DNA of 64,000 nt from Fonsecaea monophora (Eukaryota > Ascomycota > Eurotiomycetes > Chaetothyriales > Herpotrichiellaceae): assembly GCF_001642475.1 (NCBI RefSeq), contig NW_019173968.1:1-64000 (forward strand), in the 5' to 3' direction. Shown one piece after another: positions 23,776-34,536 of this stretch; the stretch's first letter is position 1, and each line of letters opens with the position of its first letter. The notes beneath the pieces are model-generated. The model saw only the letters and a program-made list of their open reading frames with translations. It was not told the origin of the DNA and searched no databases. The translations under genes and the position numbers were made by a program.

Positions 23776-25083
23776 TTTGGTCTCTTGATCGGGAAGTATG
23801 CGAGAAGAAGGCCAGTCACAGGATGCTGATGATCAATGTGAAGAGGTGGAGATGGAGTAATATATGGATAGGTCTCCCAGGTTCCACTTACACAACGTTC
23901 CCATGCATTCAGGGGGTGGAAATCTCGCACTCTGTTTTCCGACAGCCTGGCCAAGGGTCGAATGTACAAGCTATTGTTGCTCTGTGGGTGCACCGTCACA
24001 GATCCGAAGCTATGTGATGCCTAGAGGAGGCAGGCATGGGTGGCCATCGCTCAAGGGGGTGAGACTTAGAGTATAGCGGACTCAGGTTAAGCTCCTCCAC
24101 AAGGGAGCCCCAGACTCCACTGTGCTCGACGCCTCCATCTGGGTCGTACTCCAGGTGTCTAGAGCCACGTGGAGGTAGTATCAAAGGAGAGCGTGGAACG
24201 GTAAATGAATGCCGTATAGCGACAGATCAGGCACTAATCTGACTAAACCGGTCGTTGTTATGCTGGAACCCTACAAATAGTAGGCTTGAGGCATCCGATT
24301 TAGATTTTATGCAATGGCAGATGGAAGGGTATTCTACAACTATATAGAGCACATTGGGACCAGATACCAAGGAGTGGTGGAGTAAGTAAATACGAGAGTC
24401 TGACGAGGCTGAGGTTGGATGAATCATTTCTAACTGAACTTGGAGAGGAAATACGAGGAATTTCTCGTACTCGTACCATCATGAGCATTTGAATTTCTTA
24501 TCATTATTATGCCTTGACTGCACAACCAAGACCGGATCTTCCACTTCCAGCCTCTCACCCTCCCTACTCTAGTGTGCTGAAAAAAAAAAGGGCACATCGT
24601 ATCCGAATTACTCCACCAGCATGCCGAACAGATGAACCGAGGTGAAGGTAACCTTGATCCGTCTCCTCTCCGCCTCTACGTCGACCCCTCGAATTCCAAG
24701 CCTCGTTGTTGGGGATTTTCCCCGCAAACAGCGGAGATCAATGGCCGAGTCTTGTGAGGGTTGAGCGTGGATGAATGCTGTTCGTTCGCCGTTGGGTGTG
24801 CGGCATCTGGCAAAGAGGAGGAACATGTTCTAGCTGGGCCAACGATATCAGCCGAGACGACCAACAGCCCTTGCATGAGCAGAAAAGATATTCCGTCTGT
24901 CTAGACCAGAATTCGTCATATTAAACACGCGTATGGAAGTATCGGGCTGTTGATATTGATTGTCGCAGATACACCCAGACCCTTGGCTGAGATTTCCTCC
25001 AGACCGGTGACTGACTGCTCTTGATTCGTCGATTGGAAACTCCTATTTCATCGATCCCCCCTGTTCTGACCAGCATTGAGAAA
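23776..25083. promoter_or_regulatory. Divergent promoter region between transporter and alcohol dehydrogenase
   Basis: A 1.3-kb region shared by two divergently transcribed genes, AT-richer than its flanks. TATA-like strings occur near 23858 (read on the minus strand, upstream of the transporter) and near 24340. Short frames here do not look coding. Confidence 0.45.
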
Positions 25084-26306
25084 ATGGCGACAATGAAGGC
25101 AGCTCGTTATCATCCTGTACATAACTTGCGCCCCTCAACTCCCGAAGATGGATACGTACTAACACTGGCCAGGAGACGAATACGTGTACGGTAGATGAGA
25201 TTCCAATCCCAAGCATAGATGACAATGAGATCCTGGTCAAGGTTGCTTCTGCTGGCTTGTGCCATTCGGATCTCATGTTGTTTGATGGATCCATTCCCGC
25301 CACAGAGCCCGTAGTCATGGGCCACGAGGGCGTCGGTTATGTGGAGAAGCTCGGTGCAAATGTCAAGGGCTTTAAGCCTGGTGACCGCATTGGCTTCCTC
25401 TATATCAAGGGAGTCTGCTGTAAGTTGGACGGGAATCTACCTGTCCTGTCCCAATGGTTGAATATCCGTACAACAGACTAATGCTGCCATAGTCGAGTGC
25501 GAAGGATGCCAGGTGCACAATCTCAACTGTAAATTGGGCACCGCAAGACTCCAGGGCTTTGGCACCGATGGCTTCTTCGCCGAATATTCTGCTGTGGATT
25601 ATCGCAATGCCATTATCCTCCCAGATAATCTCCCAATGGAAACCTCAGCACCATATTTCTGTGCTGGTATTACAGGTGAGTACTTACCTCTGTGCTCTCT
25701 GTCTTCTATCACACCTTTGAGGGCATTGATACTGATCATAACCCGGCAGCCTTCCACGGAGTTGATTCGTGCGGTCTCAAGCCTGGTCAGTCTATAGTGA
25801 TTGTGGGCTGCGGAGGTCTGGGACAGATGGGGATTCGATTCGCCAAAGCCATGGGCCTGAAAGTCATTGGACTTGATATCAATGATGAAGTCCTCGCAGC
25901 GGCAAAGGAGAACGGTGCAGATGTCTTGGTCAACAGCAGAGACCCAGACTATGAGAAGAAAGTCAGAGACGCTACCGGGGGTGGCGCGGACGCCGCTGTT
26001 GTCTTCAGCGCTGCCCAGGCCGCCTACGACAGCGCGACTAAAATCTTACGCCTCCAAGGGATCCTGATGGTTATCGGTCTTCCCTCTAAACCTCTTCAGT
26101 TCAATTCCTTAGAGTTGATGAGAAAGTTATACCAGATCAGGAGCGAGAGTACGGGCCCTCCACAACAGATGCCACGGGCCATTGAGTTCATTTCCAAGCA
26201 TGAAATCAAGCCCAAGGTTGAGCTGTACAAGCTGGAACAGATCAACGAGATGATAGACCTGATGAAGAGTGGCAAGTCAAAGTCGAGAATGGCGGTAGTC
26301 TTTTAG
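25084..26306 (+). CDS. Zinc-dependent alcohol dehydrogenase (MDR superfamily)
   Basis: Exons 25084-25116, 25173-25419, 25493-25675 and 25750-26306 give 339 aa. The first exon codes for only 11 residues; its intron has the consensus branch TACTAAC. Catalytic zinc ligands are in GLCHSDL and GHEGVGYVE; the structural-zinc Cys cluster CFECEGCQVHNLNC appears only after splicing exons 2 and 3. The cofactor fold follows with VIVGCGGLGQMGIRFAKAMG, and GLDIND after the second strand fits NAD(H) preference because of its Asp. It oxidises primary or secondary alcohols or reduces aldehydes. It sits 368 bp upstream of the adenylate-forming reductase on the same strand, so an aldehyde/alcohol step in that pathway is plausible. 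Confidence 0.92.
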
Positions 26307-26674
26307 GCGGTCAATGATATGCCTGCCTCTGGTTGATTAGTTCTGCCATGGCACTTCTGCTATAGATCTAGACTTTTCTGAACCATGACGCGGTTTCCTG
26401 CTAAGCTGTAATCAATAGCACCCTTTCCGTAAGCAACTCTTCGCTACCTGTCCCGTGGAGTTTGTAATTCTATTCCGGTATGTCTGGAAACATGTCCTTA
26501 TTTCCCCATCCCTGAGCCTCCGGCGGTGAACAATCGCCGGAGCGATCCCCGCAGGCTAAAAAGCAAATGAAGCCCCTTCTATGCGCGGACAGAAAGTCTG
26601 GGACAAGCTTCACGACCAGCTTACCAACTTGGCTTTGGTATGTTTGAGGGAGCTGACCTGTGATAGACAACAGA
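26307..26674. promoter_or_regulatory. Promoter region of the adenylate-forming reductase
   Basis: The 368-bp spacer between two co-oriented genes. No specific motif assigned. Confidence 0.35.
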
Positions 26675-29600
26675 ATGTCGGCCGATAAAGTGTCTGAGGT
26701 GCAAGGACCAGATCTCCACATTCCCATCCCGATACTTCACGACTTGATAGTCTCGTCGGTGGCCCAACATGGAGACAAGGTAGCCATAGTATGCAAACAT
26801 CAGCCTGCAGACCTCTTTCCAGCGGTAAGCAGCTATGGAGACTCCAGCATCAAACCGACGGAGAGACCGTATCTTCAATGGACTCATTCCCAGCTTCAAT
26901 ACGGTGCCGACCTCCTTGCTCATGCCTTGGTCAAGCAGGGACTGAGTCCCGGGTCGCCGATTGCTGTGCTACTCAGCGGAAGAGTTGAATTTCACATGCT
27001 GTTACGAGCAGCAGTGAAGCTGAAATGTCCATTCACACCTCTCAATCTCCGAGCACCGCAAAATGCCAAAGAGATCAGGCATATGTTGACGTTGTCTGGC
27101 GCCAAAGCTGTCATTGTCGAGGATGAATCCATCGCCCACAGGCTCGAACAGACGGTACCTGACTTGATGCGGGAGATGCAGGTGAAGGCTATGGCCGGAC
27201 CAAAGTCTACGGTCGATTCATACTTGTCACTCAACGAGTTGGTGTCCTCTGCCGCGGAGGACGATAGTTTCCAGGAGACACAGAGGGCCTTTGACCAGGT
27301 CGAGCGCTATTTGGACGATACAGTGTTTATCTGGTTCACCTCAGGCACGACAGCACTGCCAAAGGCAGCGCCGCACACCAATAAATCGCTCACCTGCAAT
27401 GTCCGATCATGGGGAGCAGTGTTCAATCTGGATAGCACCCGTCGATGGCTCCAGATCCTCCCCATGAACTCGATCGTCGGCAGTTCATGGACACTCGCCT
27501 ATCTGATCCCAGGAGGCAGCGTCACGCACGTCAACTACAATTTTGATGTCCAATCCATTGCCGCCGCAGTCAAGGAAGGAGAACACACCGACGTGCTCGC
27601 AGTCCCATCCATGATCGATCTCTTAGCCTCTTCTCCGATACTCACCGAGTCGTCAGTCAAAGGTATTGAACACGTCATTGTGGGTGGGAGCAAGATCCTT
27701 CGATCGCACGTCGAAAAGGCCTTCAACGTAATGAAATGCAGGCGTTTCAGTCCCTTCTTCGGAATGACCGAAGGTACATCGGTCTGCACGGAGACACTCC
27801 ATAGCGTCCCAGAGAGTCTGGATGATCCCATCTACGCGGGCTACGCCAACCCAGGGAGCAAGATCAGGATCTGTGCGCCCGAGGGGAACGAGCCTGTCCC
27901 TAGAGGTGTACCTGGGGAAATAGTCCAGGGTGGCTTGCAGAAGATCGAAAATTATCTGGGTGGTCAAGGTAAAGACAACTTTTTCACGGATAAGGGAGAA
28001 ACTTGGTATCGGTGCGGTGACCAGGCAGTCATGTTGCCCAACGGAAGGATTGCCATCATCGGACGGTATAAAGGTACGAAGCCCTATCCGCATTTCGGTC
28101 TCTTCAGCTGTATGGAGCTAATCTGATCTTATTGCTGGCAGACATGATCATCAGAGGTGGCATGAACATAGCTTCTGCAGCTGTTGAAGCCATTATATCC
28201 GAAGGCACAGGCATAGACGTGAGTACTCAGCCGTGGCTCGGTTTAGGTCCTTCTACATCGTCCTTCTGAAGCTAACAATACTTGCAGTCCCAAGTAATTG
28301 GGATCCCGGACGAGGTCGCCGGAGAGGTTCCCATCGCAGTGATCAAATACACGGGAGGAGACAATGGCGTCGCGATCAAAATCCAGAGATGTGTACTCGA
28401 GAGAATGGGACCCCCCTACGCACTAGAGCGAGTGGTCAATCTAGCTGATCTGGGGCTCGAAGACTGGCCCAAAACGAGCTCCGGCAAGGTTCTCAAGCGA
28501 GAGCTACGACTGTTGATCGAGAAACTGCTTCCGTCAACAGACTCCAAGCCGAGCGAGAACCCACGGAACGGAGAGTATCTGCGGGACAAGATACAGATTG
28601 ACGAAGCTCAATTGCAGAACCACCTGCTCAAACGAGTGCAGCAGCAGGGAATCCTAGTGTCGGACATTGACGAGAATTTCCACGACGCTGGCATGGACAG
28701 TCTGCTTGCACTCAGACTGAGGAATGCCATCGATCGAGACCCGGACTTGGATATACACGCAAAGCTACGGGCAGAGGATATATTTCAATATGGTACCGTC
28801 CGGCTCCTGACAGCGCACTTGATAACCACTACAAGCAAGACATCTGGGATAACCTTGTCTCACCTCGACGCCCTTGTTGACGAAATGGATGCCATGGTCG
28901 AGAAATATGGCGAGTTCCGTGTTCACCAGGCTTCGGAGGGCGTGGTCGCTCAGAAAGAAACAGTGGTAAGGAGACCTGTTGTCCTGTAAGCAGTTGATGT
29001 ACATACTAACAACCAGTCCAGCTCCTCACTGGTGCAACTGGTTCTCTCGGAGCTCACATCCTTTCCCTGCTGATCGAGAGGGACGACGTTAGTACAATAT
29101 ACTGTCCCGTAAGAGGTTCTGCACCGGCAAAGCGCCTGGAAGAATCGCTCAGCAAGAGGTTTCTGGAGGCCTCGAAATACCCTGAAAAGGTCAAGATTAT
29201 CCAAAGCGAGGCAGGAAAGTCATGGCTTGACACGGACGGGGCCACGAAAGAAGCACTGTTGTCCAGCCTGACTCTCATCATTCACGCTGCGTGGCCAGTG
29301 AACTTTCACCTTCCGCTTGCATCGTTCCGCCCTCATCTCAGAGAGCTCCAGAGGTTAATTCAGTTGTCGTTGGACGTGCGATTGTCGCAGCCTGCACGCG
29401 TCATGTTCTGTTCCTCGATGGGCGTTGCACTCAGCACTCGAGGCCAAAAGAGGATTGCAGAGGAGCCTATCATGGACTTTCGACAAGGCATGAGTAACGG
29501 ATATACACAGTCCAAGGTTGTCGCAGAATATGTTGTGCAGAGGGCCATCGAAGACTTTGGTGCTCTGGCGTGTAACCTGCGCATTGGCCAGATCGTGGGA

Positions 29601-30240
29601 GACACCAAGCATGGGATCTGGAACGAACATGAGGCCATTCCGCTCATGATACGCTCTGCGCTCAGTATAGGGACTTTGCCCGCCCTGGACATGGTAAGTC
29701 GACCCAAATCTGCACCCCATATTTTGAGAGACACTCTTCTGAACTCCCGGGTGAATCTAGAAGTGTTCGTGGATCCCCGTCGATACGCTGGCCAGAGCCA
29801 TCATCGAGATTGCGACAATAACAAATCGCCAACATCCGCCACGTGTAGTCTACAACATGTGTAGCAGACACAACTTCTCCTGGACGGAGGACCTACTACC
29901 GGCACTCGCCGATGCAGGACTCAAGTTCGAGACCGTACCGTTCGCAGAGTGGATTGCAGGGCTGAAAAGCTACAGCTCTACCCGGGGGTTGGAAGCTGCA
30001 AGCTTGCATTGTCCGGCCATCAAACTAATCGATTTCTGGGAACGGTCGTATGGCGGCAAAGAGAGGCAGCACGACGGAGGCCTCCAATTCGACACCAGCC
30101 AAGCACAGGCGGTTAGTAGAAGCATGGCGACTGCTCCTGACGTGGTCCAAAGTGGCTTGGTCAAGATCATGTTGGATTCATGGATGCAAAACTGGGGTGG
30201 TCACGGTGATACCCCGCCCATTGCGAACGGCAAAGTCTAG
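26675..30240 (+). CDS. NRPS-like adenylate-forming reductase (A-T-R)
   Basis: Five exons (26675-28073, 28142-28218, 28288-28965, 29022-29693, 29761-30240) give 1101 aa. An adenylation domain of about 530 residues shows FTSGTTALPKAAPHT, FFGMTEGTS, WYRCGDQA and the late KTSSGKVLKREL with its Lys. The thiolation domain has DAGMDSLLALRL, whose Ser would carry phosphopantetheine. The thioester reductase domain starts LLTGATGSLGAHIL and has SNGYTQSKVVAEYV with the catalytic Tyr and Lys. Such enzymes activate a carboxylic acid with ATP, load it as a thioester and release it by NADPH reduction as aldehyde (or alcohol). There is no condensation domain. The ATG at 26675 begins the protein just before the A domain. 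Neighbours: ADH upstream, Zn2Cys6 regulator downstream. The acid substrate cannot be read. Confidence 0.92.
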
Positions 30241-31163
30241 GCGCGGGCATTGGGCACGAAGGCGAGGTGCTCGTGCTCATCGGTAAGTACCTAATAGTAC
30301 CCACGACCCAGTAGGATGCTTTCACGGGCGATCGAGAACTTGGGAACTTTAAAAAACCTGGTCGTCACGACCAGTTGAAGAAACAAACCCACGCTCATTG
30401 CGGGTCATCTTGGCCACGGGTTGAAGAGGTCTTATTGGGTGCAAACGCGGGTCATCTTGGCCACGGGTTGAAGAGGTCTTATTGGGTGCAAACGCGGGTC
30501 AGCCGAAGTCGACTTTGCGGCAGGAATCCAGGCGTGCCAGGACTTGGGGATTTCGGTGAATGAACTCCGTTGAACTACGAAGTTTGCCGCTCTTCCGGAG
30601 ATTCAGACAAAACAACCTTTAATCTACACCTGCTCTGTCGTAGGTTAAATTGGTGTATTGAATCCGGTAGAATGGTCGTTATAGCTGGAGAGAATCGAAA
30701 AGAGTACTCGGTCTCCTGGTAAGTAGCAGACATGGCAATAAAAGGAACCCCAGCAGCTCCTGGATGCGGAAGCGCAACGGGCAGGTTGAGGAGCCACGGA
30801 CCCTGAATTTCGTCGGTGCAGGTGCCCCCACTCGCTTAGATCCATTCTGGATTACAACCAATAGATATTGAGAGTAAACTACCCCAAGTGGGTCACTGGC
30901 TCTCCGCAACCATGACCCCGGTTTCTCCGCGCCGCCAGGCGAATCGCCCGAGGATCACGAAAAGGAAAAGCGACGTGTAGCCCGTAGGTAGCTACGAGTA
31001 CTTGGTAGGCCGACAGGAAAAGTAATTCTCATCCCTCTTCTAATCCCTCCCTGCACAATTTCTCTCGCCCTCCTCGACGCTTGATAGACTCTCTTGAGGT
31101 AGAAAACCTCAACACGTTTCCGTACTGATAAATCTATCTTCTCGCCCTCCCTTATTTTCAACC
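30241..31163. other. Intergenic region with a tandem duplication
   Basis: No gene seen. It contains the 47-bp tandem repeat listed at 30400-30501 and, toward its right end, the promoter of the Zn2Cys6 regulator. Confidence 0.45.
30400..30501. repeat. 47-bp perfect tandem duplication
   Basis: Two identical adjacent 47-bp copies, 30400-30446 and 30447-30493, each beginning GCGGGTCATCTTGGCCACGG, followed by the first eight bases of a third copy. Absence of differences suggests recent duplication. Confidence 0.95.
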
Positions 31164-33729
31164 ATGCTCGCCAGTCCCTTCGCCTCTGGTTTCTCGCCTG
31201 TCGCGGCAGAAGTTAACGAGGATACGACTAAGAGTCCACATGGAACGCCGCCGTCCGACCCAAACGATGCAGAAAGCACGTGTGCCGCTGACGCTCGCGT
31301 GCGAAAGTCGGGAGGACCTAAGAAGCGATTGTCGTCTGCACCAAAGAACCAGACAAGAAGCTCAAAGACCTTGGCATGTCTCAACTGTCGACCCCGGAAG
31401 ATCAAGGTCTGTGACATTGCATCCTGGACGCTGGCGAGTGCCGTAGTTCTAACTCTCGTCATAGTGTGAACGCATTGGGGGTACTTGCGAGAGATGTCGA
31501 ACGTTAGATATTCCGTGTAGATTACCTGATCGCGACGAACGGCGGGTGTGAGTTATTTCACTGCAAAGCCACGATCCAAGCGCGTGAAGGCTGACCCCAG
31601 GATATTCCAGACGCTATTCAAAGGACTACATCATCCAGCTCCAGGACCAGATCGCCGAGCTGCGAAGCACCGTAGCAACGATGCAAGCAGCATACACCTC
31701 GTCCAAGTCACCGCCGCAGACGCTGCAATGGCCCGTCGCAGTCTCGGCGTCGCCACCACAGCTCCAAGCCCAGTTTCAACCACCGCCGCCATTGCCGCCG
31801 CAGCCACCGGCTTCCGATTCACTGGGCTCGCCCACGTTAACGACGGACGACTCTAGCGCTATTGGAGAAAGACCCAGCAAAGGGACACCAGAATCCGAAC
31901 CGCCAGAGAGCCTGATCAGCCGCTTGTGTGACGCCCAAGGACGACTCAACAGCAAGGACGACGGTCAGCTGCGGTATTTCGGGCCCACATCAAGCCTCCA
32001 TTTGACCGAGAGTGTCACCACCATCTTCAAATATTGCAGCGACGTCTCCAAATTTGGGGCCGAGTTTGAAAAGGATGTCCCCTGGGCAATGCAGCAGTAT
32101 CTCCTGGATCTCTATTGGAAGTACCAACACAACATCCTGCATATTATCCACAAAGAGGCTTTCCTCGCTGGAATGCAGGCCGGGTCGGGGCCATACTTCA
32201 GCCGCTGTCTCCTGCTGTGTCTCCTGGTTTCTGCTGCCCGGATCTCTGTGAGCCCGGAGATCAGAGCCCTGTCTGTGCCAGCGGACGACGACGAGACTGG
32301 CGAGAAGCCGATTTTAACTAAAAGGGCTGAGGAGGCATTGGAGGAGGAGCTCTTGAACCCAGGCCTGACGACCATTCAATCGTTGATGCTGCTGAGTATT
32401 CTGGACTGCTGTCAATCGAATGATTCGCGAGGATGGATGCGCTCAGGTACTCTACCCTCCCAAGCTCCTTCTGACACAATAGCTGATTGGTGCCTACTAG
32501 GAAATGCATGTCGATTAGCCTTTGATCTTGGTCTTCATGAGAACTGGTCTCGGATACCCAACACCAAACTCTCTCCTCTCGACCTCGAAGTCAGACAGGT
32601 CATACTCTGGGGATGTGTGGGTTTTGACAGGTACGCGGTCCATATCCAGTTACTCTTACACAGCAGAGACTGACCATGCTCTGTCCAGGCTCTGGGCGCT
32701 CTATCTTGGCCGGCCACCGGTCATCAAGTTGAGCGATGTTTCCATTGATCGGCCCAATAGAAATGCCCCTACATGGGACATGAAGATGTTTGCTGCGTGG
32801 GCCGAACTGCTAGAGCTTTCAGGTCACATGAGCGAGAAATTGTACGTTGTGCTAGACACCAGGCGAGGAGACTTCGTGGGACTAACGAGCTCGATCAGAA
32901 ACACCAATACCTGCTTTCAAGAACAAATCGACTTCTTCACCGAGGCGCTACAAAGATGGGATGCCAGCCTTGATCATACCTTGACGTTCTTCCCCAATGC
33001 TCCTCCGGGTATTTATCTGTTGCGGTAAGCCGGCGTCCTACACATCCTCTCTATCTATAAAGGCTTCGGGCTCACGTCTAGTGACTCTTTAGGATCCAAT
33101 ACTCGGCTCTGATGATCTTGGTCAACCGACATAATGCGGGCTACGGCAATCCGGAGAAACGGACCTGTCCAGCCTCGAACCGGTCGCGCAGTATCTGCCT
33201 AGAACATGCGTTTACCATTTCCAACCTAGTGATAAGCTACGCAACTCATCACGGTGAAGCCAACACGATGCTAGGCTCCACCCTGTACAACATCACCATG
33301 GCCTCGACCATCTTCGTGGCCGAAATCAACGAGCGGAATCGACAGGAGGTGTCTGAAGAAACCGCTGCTCTCGGGGCATGCCTGAAAGCCATGAAGGAGA
33401 TGGAGAGTGCCGAGATCGTGGCACGTAACCTCCGCAAGATTCTTCAGACCATCATGCGTGTGTGCCGAGTCTGCGACATTCCTGATTATGGCGAGCATTT
33501 GGAACAGTCGGCTGGATGGCAACGGCCCAAGACAAGCACTGAACTCGGTGAGACAGTCAACACTTCGACTGCTCTACCAACGACCAAACGACGAGACGAC
33601 AACACAAGTGACAGTGATAACGACTTTAATTGCCTCAATTTCGACACGCTGGCGTTTGACGGGGTATTCCAGCTGCCCTTTGACGACGCCTTGCTTGATC
33701 CGTCTTCAATGGGTGTATTTTTAACATAG
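31164..33729 (+). CDS. Zn2Cys6 fungal transcription factor (Fungal_trans type)
   Basis: Seven exons (31164-31406, 31465-31547, 31611-32446, 32501-32630, 32689-32841, 32899-33024, 33093-33729) give 735 aa. The binuclear zinc cluster is complete only after splicing: C72-x2-C-x6-C-x6-C-x2-C-x6-C99, from CLNCRPRKIK joined to CERIGGTCERC. A coiled-coil-like linker follows (YSKDYIIQLQDQIAELRST), then a Pro/Gln-rich stretch and the middle regulatory domain with RGWMRSGNACRLAFDLGLH and LWALYLGRPP. Introns 32447-32500 (54 nt) and 32842-32898 (57 nt) are multiples of three and would stay open if unspliced. The intron at 31407 has a weak GTCTGT donor. Position beside the adenylate-forming reductase suggests a pathway-specific regulator. 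Confidence 0.9.
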
Positions 33730-34536
33730 CGAATAGCGTTGTATCTAGGCGAATGGACACAGACATTATGGACGCTGTATGGTGTCTTGGATGCCCACTT
33801 TGTAGGGCTAATCTATCTCCTTTGAGTGAGCCATAGAGCTGGTAAAACCTGATAGAACCCTCTTGATAGTCCTCAGCACTCAGACACTATCTGATTATCT
33901 TACTCTCGGAGAGCGTCTCGAAATAATCCACCCCTTGGCAATTTATCACCGCGCGCATAACGCGAATATTCTACCGTAGTCTCGGAGACACTGAAAAAAT
34001 CCCACATCCAGATTCCAGACCATTGGAGAAAAGCTCAACAAAGACCCTCCCAACAAGCCTTGCGGTGATTCAGAGGCCGCCCAGAGTGGAAACAGACGTT
34101 TTGATTCACGGGCAATGCATCTCTTTGCCCTCTGGACTTTGTTTCCTCACAGAACGACCTCGGTTAATGGCCGCCCTGGCATGCGGAGACATACGAGGTT
34201 GAGACACGGTGAATGGACTCCGAACGGAGGCGAAACCCAAGCACACCACGCGCGGAGAATACAATCCCCACGATTACGGCTGTTTCGAGACCAAGGGTTT
34301 CGAGGGGGATAATATGGGCAGCCAGCCCAATAGATCACTCAGTCCAGTGGCCTATATAACCAGCCCGGAAACCTGGACTTGTTGCCCTTTGACGCTAGAT
34401 TTCTCTTTCAACCCAAGATAAGAACAAGACGAGGAAGAGGAAGAGCATCTCGCCTTTGAGCAGCAAGAGGTGACTTGGTTCCCTACCTAACAGAAAGACA
34501 CTTTAGTTTCCGTCTCCTTACAGATATACCACAGAC
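33730..34536. promoter_or_regulatory. Promoter region of the Baeyer-Villiger monooxygenase
   Basis: Contains a good TATA box (CTATATAAC, core 34353-34359), about 180 bp upstream of the ATG at 34537, followed by pyrimidine-rich sequence suitable for initiation. No other gene seen. Confidence 0.55.
34353..34359 (+). promoter_or_regulatory. TATA box for the monooxygenase gene
   Basis: TATATAA, 178-184 bp upstream of the ATG at 34537, with CT-rich sequence following. Confidence 0.5.

Noticed and set aside
26660..26674. Start of the adenylate-forming reductase at 26660
   Set aside because: That codon is GTG; the first ATG in frame is at 26675.
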